A stretch of 64,000 nucleotides of DNA, taken from CAYQUC01 sp964514215. Its GTDB lineage: Bacteria; Pseudomonadota; Gammaproteobacteria; UBA6429; Thiohalophilaceae. Shown one piece after another: positions 1-10,700 of this stretch. Within the stretch, counting starts at the first letter, position 1, and every line of letters starts with the position of its first letter. Position numbers and translations under genes: made by a program. A model generated the notes under the pieces. That model worked only from the letters and a program-made list of their open reading frames with translations. It was not told the DNA's origin and searched no databases. The DNA is taken from positions 46,249-110,248 of the forward strand of contig CAZEPW010000004.1 in NCBI GenBank assembly GCA_964514215.1, read 5' to 3'.

Positions 1-906
1 ATAGCATCGGTAGATTTAAATAAATCCAAACCACATCGATTACGTGGGCCATTAAAATCAGTGGACGTTAGTAATAACAGTTTTGAATTATTTATACGTC
101 CATTTCGACATAATTTGGTTAAATATAAAAAGCATTTTGGTCGTTTAAAAATTCAATCGTTGGATACAACTCTGTATGAAATTGACGGGTTATCGTATCA
201 AGGTGAAGCTGGTTTATCGGTTATGGCGTCGTTGGCGCAGTTAACCGGTGTGATAGTGCGCGGTAGGGTGAGATTTAATCCGTTGCGCTTTGAAGCCGAG
301 CAAGTTTTTTCTGGTTCGAGTGTTCCGGGGGGAACATTAGATGTCGTTCAAGGCAGTGTTATTTCAAGAACAGATGATGTTATTCAAGTACATGGTGCAC
401 GAGTTACCCGCGCAGACGGCACAATAGTTTTTAATGATGCTATTACCGTTCAACTTGCTGCCAGCACGATTGTTAAACGTCGAGTATCAATGTCAGATTT
501 TGTTATTGCAGATATTTCTATTGGTTCACGGGTCTTAATTTTTGGTAGTATTATAAATGATGTGTCGAGTAACTTTCAATTTGATGCCAGTAATGGTTAT
601 GCCCGAATCGGTTTTTCAGATTTAAAAGCAAATGTTGTTTCAAGTAGTATCGCGTTGGATCAAACATCATCGATGTTATTAAATTTACGTTCAATCAATG
701 GTCGCACTGCGAGTCTGTATAATTTCGCGGGTACTGGTATTAATGCCAGTAACGATGCTTTGCAAGATAATTATGAAGTTGATACTGGCAGCTTAAATCT
801 TGCAAATATTGTCGATAACAGCGCTATTGCGGTGCGAGGTTTTGTCGCAAGCTTTGGTTCGGCGCCACAGGATTTTAATGCTCAAACTGTTGTAATGACA
901 CCTTAG
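1..906 (+). CDS. C-terminal part of an unrecognised, probably exported protein
   Basis: The reading frame is open from base 1 to the stop at 904-906, so the true start lies to the left of the window; the GTG at 61 is only the first internal start-like codon. About 300 residues are visible. They are rich in Val, Ser, Asn, Ile and Gly, contain almost no cysteine, and alternate short hydrophobic stretches in a way that suggests beta-strands. Phrases such as VIQVHGARVTRADGTI and IGSRVLIFGSI recall the small beta-barrel repeats of DUF5666-type lipoproteins, but I cannot confirm that family. A hairpin terminator follows 26 bases after the stop, so it ends its transcription unit and is separate from sucA. 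Function unknown. Confidence 0.6.
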   Translation: MASVDLNKSKPHRLRGPLKSVDVSNNSFELFIRPFRHNLVKYKKHFGRLKIQSLDTTLYEIDGLSYQGEAGLSVMASLAQLTGVIVRGRVRFNPLRFEAEQVFSGSSVPGGTLDVVQGSVISRTDDVIQVHGARVTRADGTIVFNDAITVQLAASTIVKRRVSMSDFVIADISIGSRVLIFGSIINDVSSNFQFDASNGYARIGFSDLKANVVSSSIALDQTSSMLLNLRSINGRTASLYNFAGTGINASNDALQDNYEVDTGSLNLANIVDNSAIAVRGFVASFGSAPQDFNAQTVVMTP

Positions 907-931
907 TTTTATATAAAATTTGTAAATCCAG

Positions 932-963
932 TAAAAGCACTTCATTTCGATGGGGTGCTTTTA
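932..963 (+). terminator. Hairpin terminator after the first gene
   Basis: A perfect 9-bp stem (TAAAAGCAC at 932-940 pairing with GTGCTTTTA at 955-963) encloses a 14-base loop, and the right arm runs into a T-rich stretch. It sits 26 bases past the stop codon of the first gene. The stem is short and GC-poor, so its strength is uncertain. Confidence 0.6.
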
Positions 964-1081
964 TTTATCGTGATAAGTTCGAAAATAGTTAGTTTGTGAT
1001 CAAAATATCAATTAGAATGACTATTAAGCATGCAGTCTCTCAGAATTGCACTATATATGTATGTATAACTGAGATATATTG

Positions 1082-3919
1082 ATGGACTTATCGAATAAAA
1101 AAAAATCATTACAGGAAATTTGGAATAATTCGGCTTTAACTGGGCTAAATTCTGGTTATTTAGAGAAATTATACGAACAATTTCTAGCTGCCCCTGAGTC
1201 AGTGGAGTCACAATGGCGCATATATTTTGAACGCATGCAAAATTCCAATAGTGGGGATATATCACACTATAATATCAAACAGGAATTTGTTCGTTATTTT
1301 AAGCACAAACCGCGACAAGCCGTTGCAATACCACAGGCTGAGTTTCAACCACTGCAAATTAAAGTGTTGCAGTTTATTAACGCCTACCGTTTTTTAGGGC
1401 ACCGAATAGCGAATACTAATCCTTTCACCCAAAACAATGAAAATACGGTTGAAGAATTAACGTTAGACTATTATGGTTTCACGAAGCAAACATTAGAACA
1501 AGTGTTTGAAACCGGTTCGTTAGTCGGAGCCGAGCGTTTAAAGCTGAGTGACATTATCAAAATATTAGATACAACCTATTCTGGTTCTCTCGGTACAGAA
1601 TACATGCACTTATCAAATATCCAAGAAAAACGTTGGATACAAAAAAAATTAGAGTCGCCTCAAGGTCAATTATTATTTAATAAAGCAACAAAAATTGAGT
1701 TACTAAAAAATTTAATAGCGGCCGAAGGTTTAGAACAATATTTACACACTAAATACGTTGGTCAAAAACGGTTTTCTTTAGAAGGCAGTGAAAGTTTAAT
1801 TCCATTACTAAAAGGCTTAATCAAACGTGGTGGCATCGAACACCATATCGAAGAAATGGCTATTGGGATGGCTCACCGTGGACGCATTAATGTATTAATC
1901 AATATAATGGGTAAGATTCCCTCTGATTTATTTATGGAGTTTGAGGGTAAATCAACGAATAAAAATGGTTCCGGTGATGTGAAATACCACATGGGGTTTT
2001 CGGCAGACTTGGAAACAGGTAATGGACCGGTTCATGTTGCATTGGCATTTAATCCATCACATTTAGAAATCATTGCACCGGTTGTGGAAGGTTCTGTTCG
2101 AGCACGTCAAGATAGACGTGGTGATAAACAAGGCAAACACGTTATCCCGATTGTGATTCATGGTGATGCCGCTTTTGCCGGACAAGGTGTCGTGATGGAA
2201 ACATTTAATATGTCGCAGTCACGAGGATATTCTACCAAGGGCACAATACATATTGTAGTTAATAATCAAATTGGTTTTACGACCAGTAAGCAAGAAGATG
2301 CGCGTTCAACAATGTATTGCACCGATGTCGCTAAAATGGTTGATGCACCAATATTGCATGTCAACGGCGATGATCCTGAAGCCGTACTTAGTGCCGCGGA
2401 ACTCGCGCTTGATTACCGAATGAAGTTTTCAAAAGATATTGTTATCGATATGGTTTGTTATCGCCGCCATGGTCATAGTGAAGCAGATGAACCAATGGTA
2501 ACACAACCACAAATGTACAAAATCATCAAAAATAAAACCACGACTCTAGCCTTGTATGCAGAAAAGTTACTTGCAGAAGGTATTATTACCGAAACTAAAC
2601 TGGTTCAATATAAAGTCGAATACCATGATAATTTGGAGACTGGTAAGTCGATGGTAAAAAAGCATATATATGATAATAATATTACTTATCCCTATGTTTC
2701 TGATTGGAGTAAGTATACTAAATGTGATGCAAATTTCCCTTTTGATAATGACGTTGAAACCCAGGTTGATAAGACAACTTTACACTATTGTTATAATAAA
2801 ATTAATAAAATTCCTCAAGGCTTTGAATTACACCGCAATGTTAAAAAAATATTAAGTTCACGTGACAATATGGCCAATGGCACAATTTCAGTAGATTGGG
2901 GTTTTGCCGAAACAATGGCTTATGCGACATTATTAAATGATGGTTATTCAGTTCGGTTATCGGGACAAGATAGTGGTCGAGGTACATTTTTTCATCGTCA
3001 CGCTATATTACACAACCAGAAAGATACCAGCGTGCATATCCCGTTACGTAATTTAAATTCAGACGATGTAACGTTTTTAGTTAGTAACTCATTATTATCA
3101 GAAGAAGCGGTGCTGGCTTTTGAATACGGTTATGCCACGACGGATCCAAAAACGATGGTTATTTGGGAAGCTCAATTTGGTGATTTTGCAAATAATGCAC
3201 AGGTTGTTATTGACCAATTTATTAGCGCAGGTGAACAAAAGTGGAACAGGCTTTGCGGTTTGGTGATGTTATTGCCGCATGGGTTTGAAGGGCAAGGGCC
3301 TGAACATTCATCAGCCCGATTAGAACGTTATTTACAGTTATGTGCGCAACACAATATACAAGTATGTGTCCCAAGTAATGCCGCGCAAATATTTCATTTA
3401 TTACGTCGTCAAATGTTACTTCGGTGTCGTCGACCACTTATCATTATGTCACCCAAAAGTTTGTTGCGCTTACCTGAGGCAATGAGTGATTTGAAGTTAC
3501 TTTCTGGTGGAAAATTTGAAACTATTATTCCAGAAACAGAAAAACACGATGTTGATAATATTACACGAGTGATATTTTGTAGCGGAAAAATATACTACGC
3601 TTTAAATTATGGCAAAAAGATAAATAATAAAGATAATATCATTGTTCTACGCATAGAGCAGTTATATCCGTTTCCGAGCGAACAAGTTTCAACAGAGATG
3701 AAAAAATACAGTAATGTCACTGATTATATTTGGTGCCAAGAAGAGCCTATGAATCAAGGTGCTTGGTATGCAAGTCAACACCATATCCGTCATGCCATCG
3801 GTAAAAATAATAGTTTAGAGTATGCAGGAAGACCTTTGTTAGCAGCACCAGCGGTTGGTAATATAAATATTCATAAAGAACAAGAAGCCCAGTTAATTTC
3901 AGATGCTTTAGGTCTTTAA
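1082..3919 (+). CDS. sucA: 2-oxoglutarate dehydrogenase E1 component
   Basis: This is the thiamine-diphosphate decarboxylase subunit of the 2-oxoglutarate dehydrogenase complex, which converts 2-oxoglutarate to succinyl-CoA in the citric acid cycle. The 945-residue length matches the family (about 930-950). The N-terminus has the typical LEKLYEQFLAAPESV stretch. Later come GMAHRGRINVL, the MVCYRRHGHSEADEP segment and GQDSGRGTFFHRHA plus HGFEGQGPEHSSARLER in the C-terminal half, all characteristic of SucA. An in-frame TTG lies directly before the chosen ATG at 1082; neither has a strong ribosome binding site. sucB begins 32 bases downstream and lpd follows, so the three complex subunits form one operon. 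The sdh and sucCD genes often found beside it are not here. Confidence 0.96.
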   Translation: MDLSNKKKSLQEIWNNSALTGLNSGYLEKLYEQFLAAPESVESQWRIYFERMQNSNSGDISHYNIKQEFVRYFKHKPRQAVAIPQAEFQPLQIKVLQFINAYRFLGHRIANTNPFTQNNENTVEELTLDYYGFTKQTLEQVFETGSLVGAERLKLSDIIKILDTTYSGSLGTEYMHLSNIQEKRWIQKKLESPQGQLLFNKATKIELLKNLIAAEGLEQYLHTKYVGQKRFSLEGSESLIPLLKGLIKRGGIEHHIEEMAIGMAHRGRINVLINIMGKIPSDLFMEFEGKSTNKNGSGDVKYHMGFSADLETGNGPVHVALAFNPSHLEIIAPVVEGSVRARQDRRGDKQGKHVIPIVIHGDAAFAGQGVVMETFNMSQSRGYSTKGTIHIVVNNQIGFTTSKQEDARSTMYCTDVAKMVDAPILHVNGDDPEAVLSAAELALDYRMKFSKDIVIDMVCYRRHGHSEADEPMVTQPQMYKIIKNKTTTLALYAEKLLAEGIITETKLVQYKVEYHDNLETGKSMVKKHIYDNNITYPYVSDWSKYTKCDANFPFDNDVETQVDKTTLHYCYNKINKIPQGFELHRNVKKILSSRDNMANGTISVDWGFAETMAYATLLNDGYSVRLSGQDSGRGTFFHRHAILHNQKDTSVHIPLRNLNSDDVTFLVSNSLLSEEAVLAFEYGYATTDPKTMVIWEAQFGDFANNAQVVIDQFISAGEQKWNRLCGLVMLLPHGFEGQGPEHSSARLERYLQLCAQHNIQVCVPSNAAQIFHLLRRQMLLRCRRPLIIMSPKSLLRLPEAMSDLKLLSGGKFETIIPETEKHDVDNITRVIFCSGKIYYALNYGKKINNKDNIIVLRIEQLYPFPSEQVSTEMKKYSNVTDYIWCQEEPMNQGAWYASQHHIRHAIGKNNSLEYAGRPLLAAPAVGNINIHKEQEAQLISDALGL

Positions 3920-3951
3920 ATGATAAATATAATAAGCATGGTAAACATATT

Positions 3952-5145
3952 ATGAGTGAAAATATTATTGTTCCTGTTTTTCCTGAATCCATTAATGATG
4001 GTTTAATATCTGCTATACATAAAAAAATTGGTGATTATGTTGCGATGGGAGATATTATCGCTGACATTGAAACCGATAAAGTCGTATTTGAAGTACCAAG
4101 CCCGGTGTCTGGAGTGATTGAAGCCGTTTTAGAAAAAGAAGGGACAACGGTTATTTCCGGACAAATAATTGCAAAAGTAAATAAACAAGCAAGCCAAAAA
4201 ATTGAAGCTGAACCACAACCAGCAATACTAGAACATAAAGTTGTTTCGATTAATCATTCTCAATCACCTGCAGCCGAAAAAATAATGAAAGAAAATAATA
4301 TTAGCAGCTCCGAAATTAGTGGTAGTGGTAAAGATGGACGAATAATGAAAGAAGATGTGTTAGCGTATGTTGAAAATGCAACAGAAGCTGTTGCCTTAGC
4401 CGATGCTTCTACTACAACTACTGCCCAAATTAATATAGCCGAGCAACGTTTTCAAAAGCGTGTGCCAATGTCTCGACTCCGATCGCGAATAGCCGAACGC
4501 TTATTAGAAGCACAACATAATGCCGCTATATTAACAACTTTTAACGAAGTGAATATGCAGTCCATTATTGGCTTGAGAACCAAATATGGAAAAAAATTCG
4601 AGCAAACACATGGCGTTCGCTTAGGCTTCATGTCTTTTTTTATTAAAGCGGTTGTTGAAGCATTAAAAAAATTTCCAGAAGTGAATGCTTCAACCCAAGG
4701 TGACGATATAATCTACCATGGTTTCGTTGATATGGGGGTTGCGATTGGCTCACCTCGAGGTTTAGTGGTGCCTATCATTCGAGATGTTGATACGCTCAGT
4801 GTTGCTCAGATAGAAAAAATAATTGTGGATTATAGTGAACGAGCCAAAACCGGCAAATTAACGTTAGATGAAATTACCGGCGGCACATTTAGCATTACTA
4901 ATGGTGGTGTGTTTGGCTCAATGTTATCGACTCCAATACTAAATCCACCTCAAAGTGGTATTTTGGGGATGCACAAAATTGAAAAAAGGGTTATTGTTGA
5001 GAATGATGAAATGATGATCCGACCAATGATGTATCTGGCTTTTTCCTATGATCATCGAATTATTGATGGTCGTGAGGCTGTGCAATTTTTGGTGGCGGTA
5101 AAAGAAGAACTCGAAGATCCCGCTATGATTTTATTAGATATTTAA
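3952..5145 (+). CDS. sucB: Dihydrolipoyl succinyltransferase (E2 of 2-oxoglutarate dehydrogenase)
   Basis: This is the core acyltransferase of the 2-oxoglutarate dehydrogenase complex; it moves the succinyl group from lipoyl-lysine to CoA. The 397 residues hold an N-terminal lipoyl domain with the lipoylation site DIETDKVVFEVPSP (Lys43), a flexible linker, a peripheral-subunit-binding domain near residues 100-140 (SPAAEKIMKENN, GSGKDGRIMKEDV) and the C-terminal catalytic domain. The catalytic motif SYDHRIIDGREA is intact (His368 and Asp372). The ATG at 3952 starts a full lipoyl domain. It is the middle gene of sucA-sucB-lpd. The single lipoyl domain and the ETDKV sequence favour SucB over a pyruvate or branched-chain E2. 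Confidence 0.95.
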   Translation: MSENIIVPVFPESINDGLISAIHKKIGDYVAMGDIIADIETDKVVFEVPSPVSGVIEAVLEKEGTTVISGQIIAKVNKQASQKIEAEPQPAILEHKVVSINHSQSPAAEKIMKENNISSSEISGSGKDGRIMKEDVLAYVENATEAVALADASTTTTAQINIAEQRFQKRVPMSRLRSRIAERLLEAQHNAAILTTFNEVNMQSIIGLRTKYGKKFEQTHGVRLGFMSFFIKAVVEALKKFPEVNASTQGDDIIYHGFVDMGVAIGSPRGLVVPIIRDVDTLSVAQIEKIIVDYSERAKTGKLTLDEITGGTFSITNGGVFGSMLSTPILNPPQSGILGMHKIEKRVIVENDEMMIRPMMYLAFSYDHRIIDGREAVQFLVAVKEELEDPAMILLDI

Positions 5146-5175
5146 TGCTGTGAAATTATAAATAAAATACTAAAT

Positions 5176-6579
5176 ATGGAACATTTTGATGTCATTATTA
5201 TAGGAGCGGGTCCAGCGGGTTATGTCGCTGCGATTCGTTGTGCACAATTAGGCAAAAAAACTGCAATAATCGATGCGTCTGCGTCTCTTGGGGGAACGTG
5301 TTTGAATGTTGGATGTATCCCATCAAAAGCGTTGCTCGAATCTTCTGAATTATACAGTCAATCGCAAACTGATTTTCAGCAACATGGTATTAATATCTCA
5401 CAAATTAGTTTGGATTTAACTGTCACCCAAAACCGAAAACAAAAAATTGTAACAGAATTAACAACGGGAATATCGGCGTTAATGAAAAGCAATAAAATTA
5501 GTGTTTTTCATGGTGACGGTTTATTAGAAACTGAAACCCAAGTTAATATTAAACACGCAAGTGATAGCAATATCAGTATTACCGGTAGCCATATTATTTT
5601 GGCTCCCGGTTCTAAACCTGCCGTTTTAAAACCAGCATTAGTTGATAATAATTTAATCGTTGATTCAACAGGTGCTTTAGCTTTTGATTCCGTTCCTAAA
5701 TCACTAGCAGTCATTGGTGCTGGTGTAATTGGTTTAGAGTTGGGGAGTGTATGGCAGCGTTATGGCAGTCATGTTGTGGTTTATGAATTTTTGGATTCAT
5801 TATTGCCAATGGCCGATTTAGAAATTTCTAAACAGGCTAATAGAGTTTTAAAAAAACAAGGTTTAGAGTTTCATTTTGGTAGTGAGGTAATAAAAACTGA
5901 AATAGCGGAAAATAACGTTAAATTAACTTATAAAGATCATACTGGAGAACACGTTGAAAATTTTGATAAGGTTTTAGTTGCAACCGGACGTGTACCTAAT
6001 ACTAGCACTATTTGTTCGAATAAAGTCGCTCTTAAAATAGACGAAAAAGGTTTTATTGAAGTAGATGAGCAATGCAAAACAAATATCGATACTATTTACG
6101 CAATTGGTGATGCCGTACGCGGGCCAATGTTAGCTCATAAAGCCTCTGAAGAAGCGGTGATGGTGGCAGAATTAATTGCCGGAAATTTCGGTAAGGTAAA
6201 TTATGACATTATTCCTTTTGTGATTTATACCCATCCAGAAATTGCTTGGTGTGGGGCAACTGAACAGCAAGTAAAACAAAAAGATATCGATTATAATGTT
6301 GGAAAATTTCGTTTTATGGCTAACGGCCGTGCCAAAGCTGCTGGCCATACTGATGGACTAATCAAAATAATTGCCGATAAAAAAACGGATCGAATCTTAG
6401 GGGTACATATGATAGGCGCGCAAGTATCCGAGTTGATCATGCAGGCCGTTATTGCAATGGAGTTTAAAGCCAGTAGCGAAGATCTGGCATTAATGATGTA
6501 TGCACACCCAACATTATCTGAAGTTTTTCATGAAGCTGCATTGGATGTCACGGGGCAAGCCATTCACAGCATTCGATAA
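5176..6579 (+). CDS. lpd: Dihydrolipoyl dehydrogenase (E3)
   Basis: This flavoprotein reoxidises dihydrolipoyl groups of 2-oxoacid dehydrogenase complexes and passes the electrons to NAD. The 467-residue sequence opens with the FAD-binding motif GAGPAGY, followed by the redox-active disulphide in GGTCLNVGCIPSKALL (Cys42 and Cys47). The NAD-binding motif GAGVIGLELGS lies mid-protein, and the C-terminal dimerisation domain ends with HPTLSEVFHEAALD, giving the catalytic pair His444 and Glu449. It starts 30 bases after sucB and closes the operon. The branched-chain 2-oxoacid dehydrogenase operon at 43.6-46.8 kb has no E3 of its own, so this enzyme may serve both complexes (inference). Confidence 0.96.
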   Translation: MEHFDVIIIGAGPAGYVAAIRCAQLGKKTAIIDASASLGGTCLNVGCIPSKALLESSELYSQSQTDFQQHGINISQISLDLTVTQNRKQKIVTELTTGISALMKSNKISVFHGDGLLETETQVNIKHASDSNISITGSHIILAPGSKPAVLKPALVDNNLIVDSTGALAFDSVPKSLAVIGAGVIGLELGSVWQRYGSHVVVYEFLDSLLPMADLEISKQANRVLKKQGLEFHFGSEVIKTEIAENNVKLTYKDHTGEHVENFDKVLVATGRVPNTSTICSNKVALKIDEKGFIEVDEQCKTNIDTIYAIGDAVRGPMLAHKASEEAVMVAELIAGNFGKVNYDIIPFVIYTHPEIAWCGATEQQVKQKDIDYNVGKFRFMANGRAKAAGHTDGLIKIIADKKTDRILGVHMIGAQVSELIMQAVIAMEFKASSEDLALMMYAHPTLSEVFHEAALDVTGQAIHSIR

Positions 6580-6620
6580 ACGTATTTATTATCCATGGTT
6601 TAATATCATCTTATCTAGTC

Positions 6621-6626
6621 TATAAT
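6621..6626 (+). promoter_or_regulatory. Possible -10 element upstream of the DUF3592 gene
   Basis: A consensus TATAAT hexamer lies in the spacer between lpd and the next gene, about 70 bases before its start. No convincing -35 hexamer is visible at the right distance, so this is a tentative promoter. Confidence 0.3.
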
Positions 6627-6695
6627 AGTATCATTTAATTTTAATCTACATAATCTCAAGTTAATTATATAATTAATTAAACAATGCGGAGTATT

Positions 6696-7541
6696 ATGAA
6701 TTCAGTTAATCGTACGGTCCCTAGAAATACAGCCATTACAGTAATTTTTGGCCGAATTTTAACCTTGACGGGATGGTTTGTCTTTGCTTTTTTAATGATT
6801 TTTGCATGGGGCTTTGGAGGTCATTCCGATACCTCTTTCATTTATTTTACGGGGGAAATAAAGACAACCACCGGCCGTGTGATTGAATCTGAAGAAACCA
6901 ATATGGAAATTAATGATCGTACTGTGTGGCTTAATACTTATGAATACATTGATGACAATGGGTTTGAATATTTGCGCAATGCTTTCACTTCAGGTTATGG
7001 CATGCGCAGTAATCAAGAAGTTACCGTAGAATACCCGGTTGATTATCCTGAGTATGGCCGGATACCGGGGAAACGTTCTGCTGAATTTAGCAGTTGGTTA
7101 TTATTAAGTTATCTATTACCGCTAATTGGATTATCGTTAGTTTATTTTGGTATTCGGCGCGGCTTGCGAGATTATAAAATGTTAAAATCCGGCTGCATAA
7201 CTAAAGCGAAGTTAATCCAGAAAAAAGCAACCAATACAAAGGTTAATGATAGTCGAGTGTATGCCCTGACATTTGAATTTAAGGCGCATGATCAAAAAAC
7301 GTATCAAAAAATTATTAAAACACATCACACCGCGCAGCTTGAAGATGATGAGTTTGAACGATTATTTTATGATCCATCAAATCCAAATTTATCAACCTTA
7401 GTTGATGACCTCACCGGTAACCCTGAAATTGATGATAATGGCAATATTATTAATTCAAATTCTAAACTGCCTCTTAAACCCATTATTTGGCCGGTGATTA
7501 GCATCGCACCACATGTTTGGTATTTTACGACATTATTATAG
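6696..7541 (+). CDS. DUF3592-like membrane protein
   Basis: This is a predicted inner-membrane protein of about 281 residues with no assigned reaction. A hydrophobic helix at roughly residues 16-38 (ITVIFGRILTLTGWFVFAFL), a second near 132-152 (WLLLSYLLPLIGLSLVYFGI) and a weak C-terminal one are visible. Between them are two similar soluble beta-rich sections, each with the pattern of a DUF3592 domain (TGRVIESEETN... VTVEYPVDYPEYGRI, and AKLIQKKATN... FERLFYDPSNPNLS). I start it at the ATG at 6696 because GGAG lies at 6688-6691; an in-frame ATG at 6684 is an alternative. It stands between lpd and the macroglobulin gene with spacers of more than 100 bases on both sides, so it is probably its own transcript. 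Confidence 0.65.
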   Translation: MNSVNRTVPRNTAITVIFGRILTLTGWFVFAFLMIFAWGFGGHSDTSFIYFTGEIKTTTGRVIESEETNMEINDRTVWLNTYEYIDDNGFEYLRNAFTSGYGMRSNQEVTVEYPVDYPEYGRIPGKRSAEFSSWLLLSYLLPLIGLSLVYFGIRRGLRDYKMLKSGCITKAKLIQKKATNTKVNDSRVYALTFEFKAHDQKTYQKIIKTHHTAQLEDDEFERLFYDPSNPNLSTLVDDLTGNPEIDDNGNIINSNSKLPLKPIIWPVISIAPHVWYFTTLL

Positions 7542-7711
7542 TTATCCTACCTGTTGTTGTGAATTTAAAATCTGGTTGCTATTAATAATAAATTACGTTG
7601 TCATAATTGGTCAGATTTTATCATGACAAATTCATTACAGTGGGATTAATATAACCGTTATACTCTACGTTATTATTTTAATTTAAAATTATAAATCAAA
7701 AAGGATTCGTT

Positions 7712-10700
7712 ATGGGGTTTTCGCATTTTTCAATATCAGGGTTAATATTCGTTTTAATATCAGCATTGTTATTACCTGCTTGTGATTCTTCTACCAGTAG
7801 CGATACTAATTCACTTAGTCAGGTTGATACTAACTCGCAGTGGAGCCAGTATATATCCTCGCATACAGCAGGTGCTATTTCCAAAAATGCTAATATTCAT
7901 ATTCGTTTTATTAATGATATTATAACTTCTGATTTGGTTGGCAAAGATGCGCGCGCGGTATTTAAGGTCTCACCGAATATTCAAGGTAGTATAACATATG
8001 CAAATAACCGCGAAATTATTTTGCAACCGGCAGCGGCGCTTAATTCAAATAGTAGATATAAAGTTAGCATTAAAACCAATGAATTACTTGGTTTAAAATC
8101 AGCAGCGGATAACTTTATATTTAATTTTCAAGTTATTCGACAAGATTTTGAAGTGAATGTCGATGGTCTAAATACTAATCTTAAAGACAAAAAGCAACTG
8201 GAATTAAACGGTTCTATTATTACCGCTGATGTTGAACAGTCCGAACGAATTGAAAAAATGCTAGTCGCTGAATACTTAAATAATAGCTTTAAAATAGATT
8301 GGCAGCACAGCAGCAATGGTAAGCAGCATAATTTTAAAATCACCGCTATTCCCAGAAAAAAAACGAATACAAATTTGTTATTAAAATGGAATGCCGCAGT
8401 TATTGGTGTTAATCAACAAGGTGAGCAAAAAATTGAAATACCCGCATTAGGGTTATTTAAAGTCACTAAAATACAAGCGGTGCAGGCTGATCGACAGTAT
8501 GTGAAAATACAGTTTTCAGACATATTAAAAACCAATCAGGATATTTCAGGATTGGTGCAAATGCCGGGTGTGAAATTTAGTAGTCGTATCGAAGAAAATG
8601 TTATTCAACTTTATCCTGTGGCAAATTTAATCGGTGAGTATCAAGTTATCGTTGAACCGGGTATTAAAAATTTTAAGGATTTAAGAATCACCAAACGTGT
8701 TAATGATAAAATAACATTCAGTAGCTTTAAGCCCCAAGTTAGATTTGTCGGGAAAGGCATTATTTTACCCGATAATAAAATACTGAGTATTCCATTTGAG
8801 GCGGTTAATGTCACTGGTGTGCAAGTGACGGCATTTCAAGTGTATGAAAATAACATTGGTCAATTTTTACAAACTAACCAATTTGATGGAACCTCTGAGA
8901 TTAATCGAGTGGGGCGTTATTTATGGCGTAAAACAATCGCTTTGGATTCTGTTGTTATGGATAAGTGGAATCGGTATAGCCTCGATGCAACTGAATTATT
9001 AAAAGCGCATCCTGGCGGTTTGTTTCGGCTTACTTTATCAATCAATCGGGGTAATTCTAGTTTTCGTTGTCCACAAGAAAACGCTGAAACAGTGATTCAA
9101 AAAGAAAAATCTTTTTTAAGCAATGATGATTACGTGGATACTTCTTCGAGTGGCTGGGGCTATGCCGAAGATTATTATGGGCAAGGTTCCGCTGCAATAT
9201 TATGGGGTGATCGTGAAAACCCTTGTAAAGATGCTTATTTTCGTTATGCCAGTGGTGTTACCGATTCACGAAATTTTATTGCAAGTAATATTGGTATTAT
9301 TGCAAAACGAGATAAACGAAATAAGCTGACTATTATAACCAGTGATATTCGCACATCATTACCCTTGACGGGGGTTGCTATTTCGGTTCGAAATTTTCAA
9401 GGTTTGGAAATGAAAAAGCTTATTACTGATAATTTGGGAATGATTAGCGCTGAGCTTAATGCTATTCCGTTTTATTTGGTGGCAACCAAAGGTAAACAAA
9501 AAGCCTATTTAAAATTAAGCAAGGGCACAGCGCTTGCGACCAGCCATTTTAATGTTGGTGGGCAACAAGTCGATAATGGTGTTAAAGCGTTTATCTATGG
9601 TGAACGAGGTGTCTGGCGGCCTGGGGATAAAATATTTCTGACTTTTGTATTGCAAGATAAAGAAAATACCATTCCGGCAAAACATCCAGTTACGATGCGC
9701 TTGTATAATCCTAAGGGGCAGTTAGTGCAGACCATTAGTAATAACAAACCTATAGGTGATTTTTATCGTTTTACCTTAAAAACCAGTGATGACAGTGAAA
9801 CCGGAGTGTGGATGGCAAAGGCGCAGCTCGGAGGCACAATTTTTAATAAGCGCTTAAAAATAGAAACGGTTGTCCCCAATAGATTAAAAATTGATATAAA
9901 TCTTGGTACGAAGCAATTAAGTAAAAGTACGATGCCATTTAGTGCCAAGTTATTTAGCCAGTGGTTGCATGGCGCAAAAGCGTCAAATTTAAAATACGAT
10001 GTTGAGGTTAAAGTGAGTAGCCGACGAACACGTTTTGATATTTTTACCGATTTTGTATTTGACGATCCGGCTGGATATTTTAGTTTTTCACCGTTAATTA
10101 TAGCCCAAGGTAAATTAGATGCTGATGGTAATGCCAACATACAAAAAAGTGTTGACGTTAATGCCGCCGCACCTGGAATGTTAACCGCAAAATTTACGAC
10201 ACGCGTATTTGAGCAAGGTGGTGATTTTAGCTCAGACAGCGTTAATATCGCTTTTTCACCCTATGAACATTATGTTGGTTTGAAATTACCTAAAGGTGAT
10301 GCAACTCGTAATATGTTATTAACGGATACAAAACATAAGGTTGATATTGCGAGCTTAAAACAAAATGGTGAAAAAGTAGCGTTAAAAAATATTCAAGTCA
10401 CTTTATATAAAATTCAATGGAAGTGGTGGTGGGATAAATCCGGTGATTCGCTTGCCAGTTATAGCTCGTCTTATCAAACAAATTATTTACAGCAAAGTAC
10501 CATAGCAACGAATAACAATGGCCTTGGAAGTTGGGAGTTTGAAATTAAATACCCTGATTGGGGGCGTTACTTAATACGGGCGTGTGATTTAGACGGTAAA
10601 CATTGCACCGGTAAAACCTTATATATGGATTGGCCGGGTTGGGCTGGAAAAGCTCGAGAAGGCAGTGCTGCTGGCGCAAATTCGCTTAGTGTTTCAAGCG

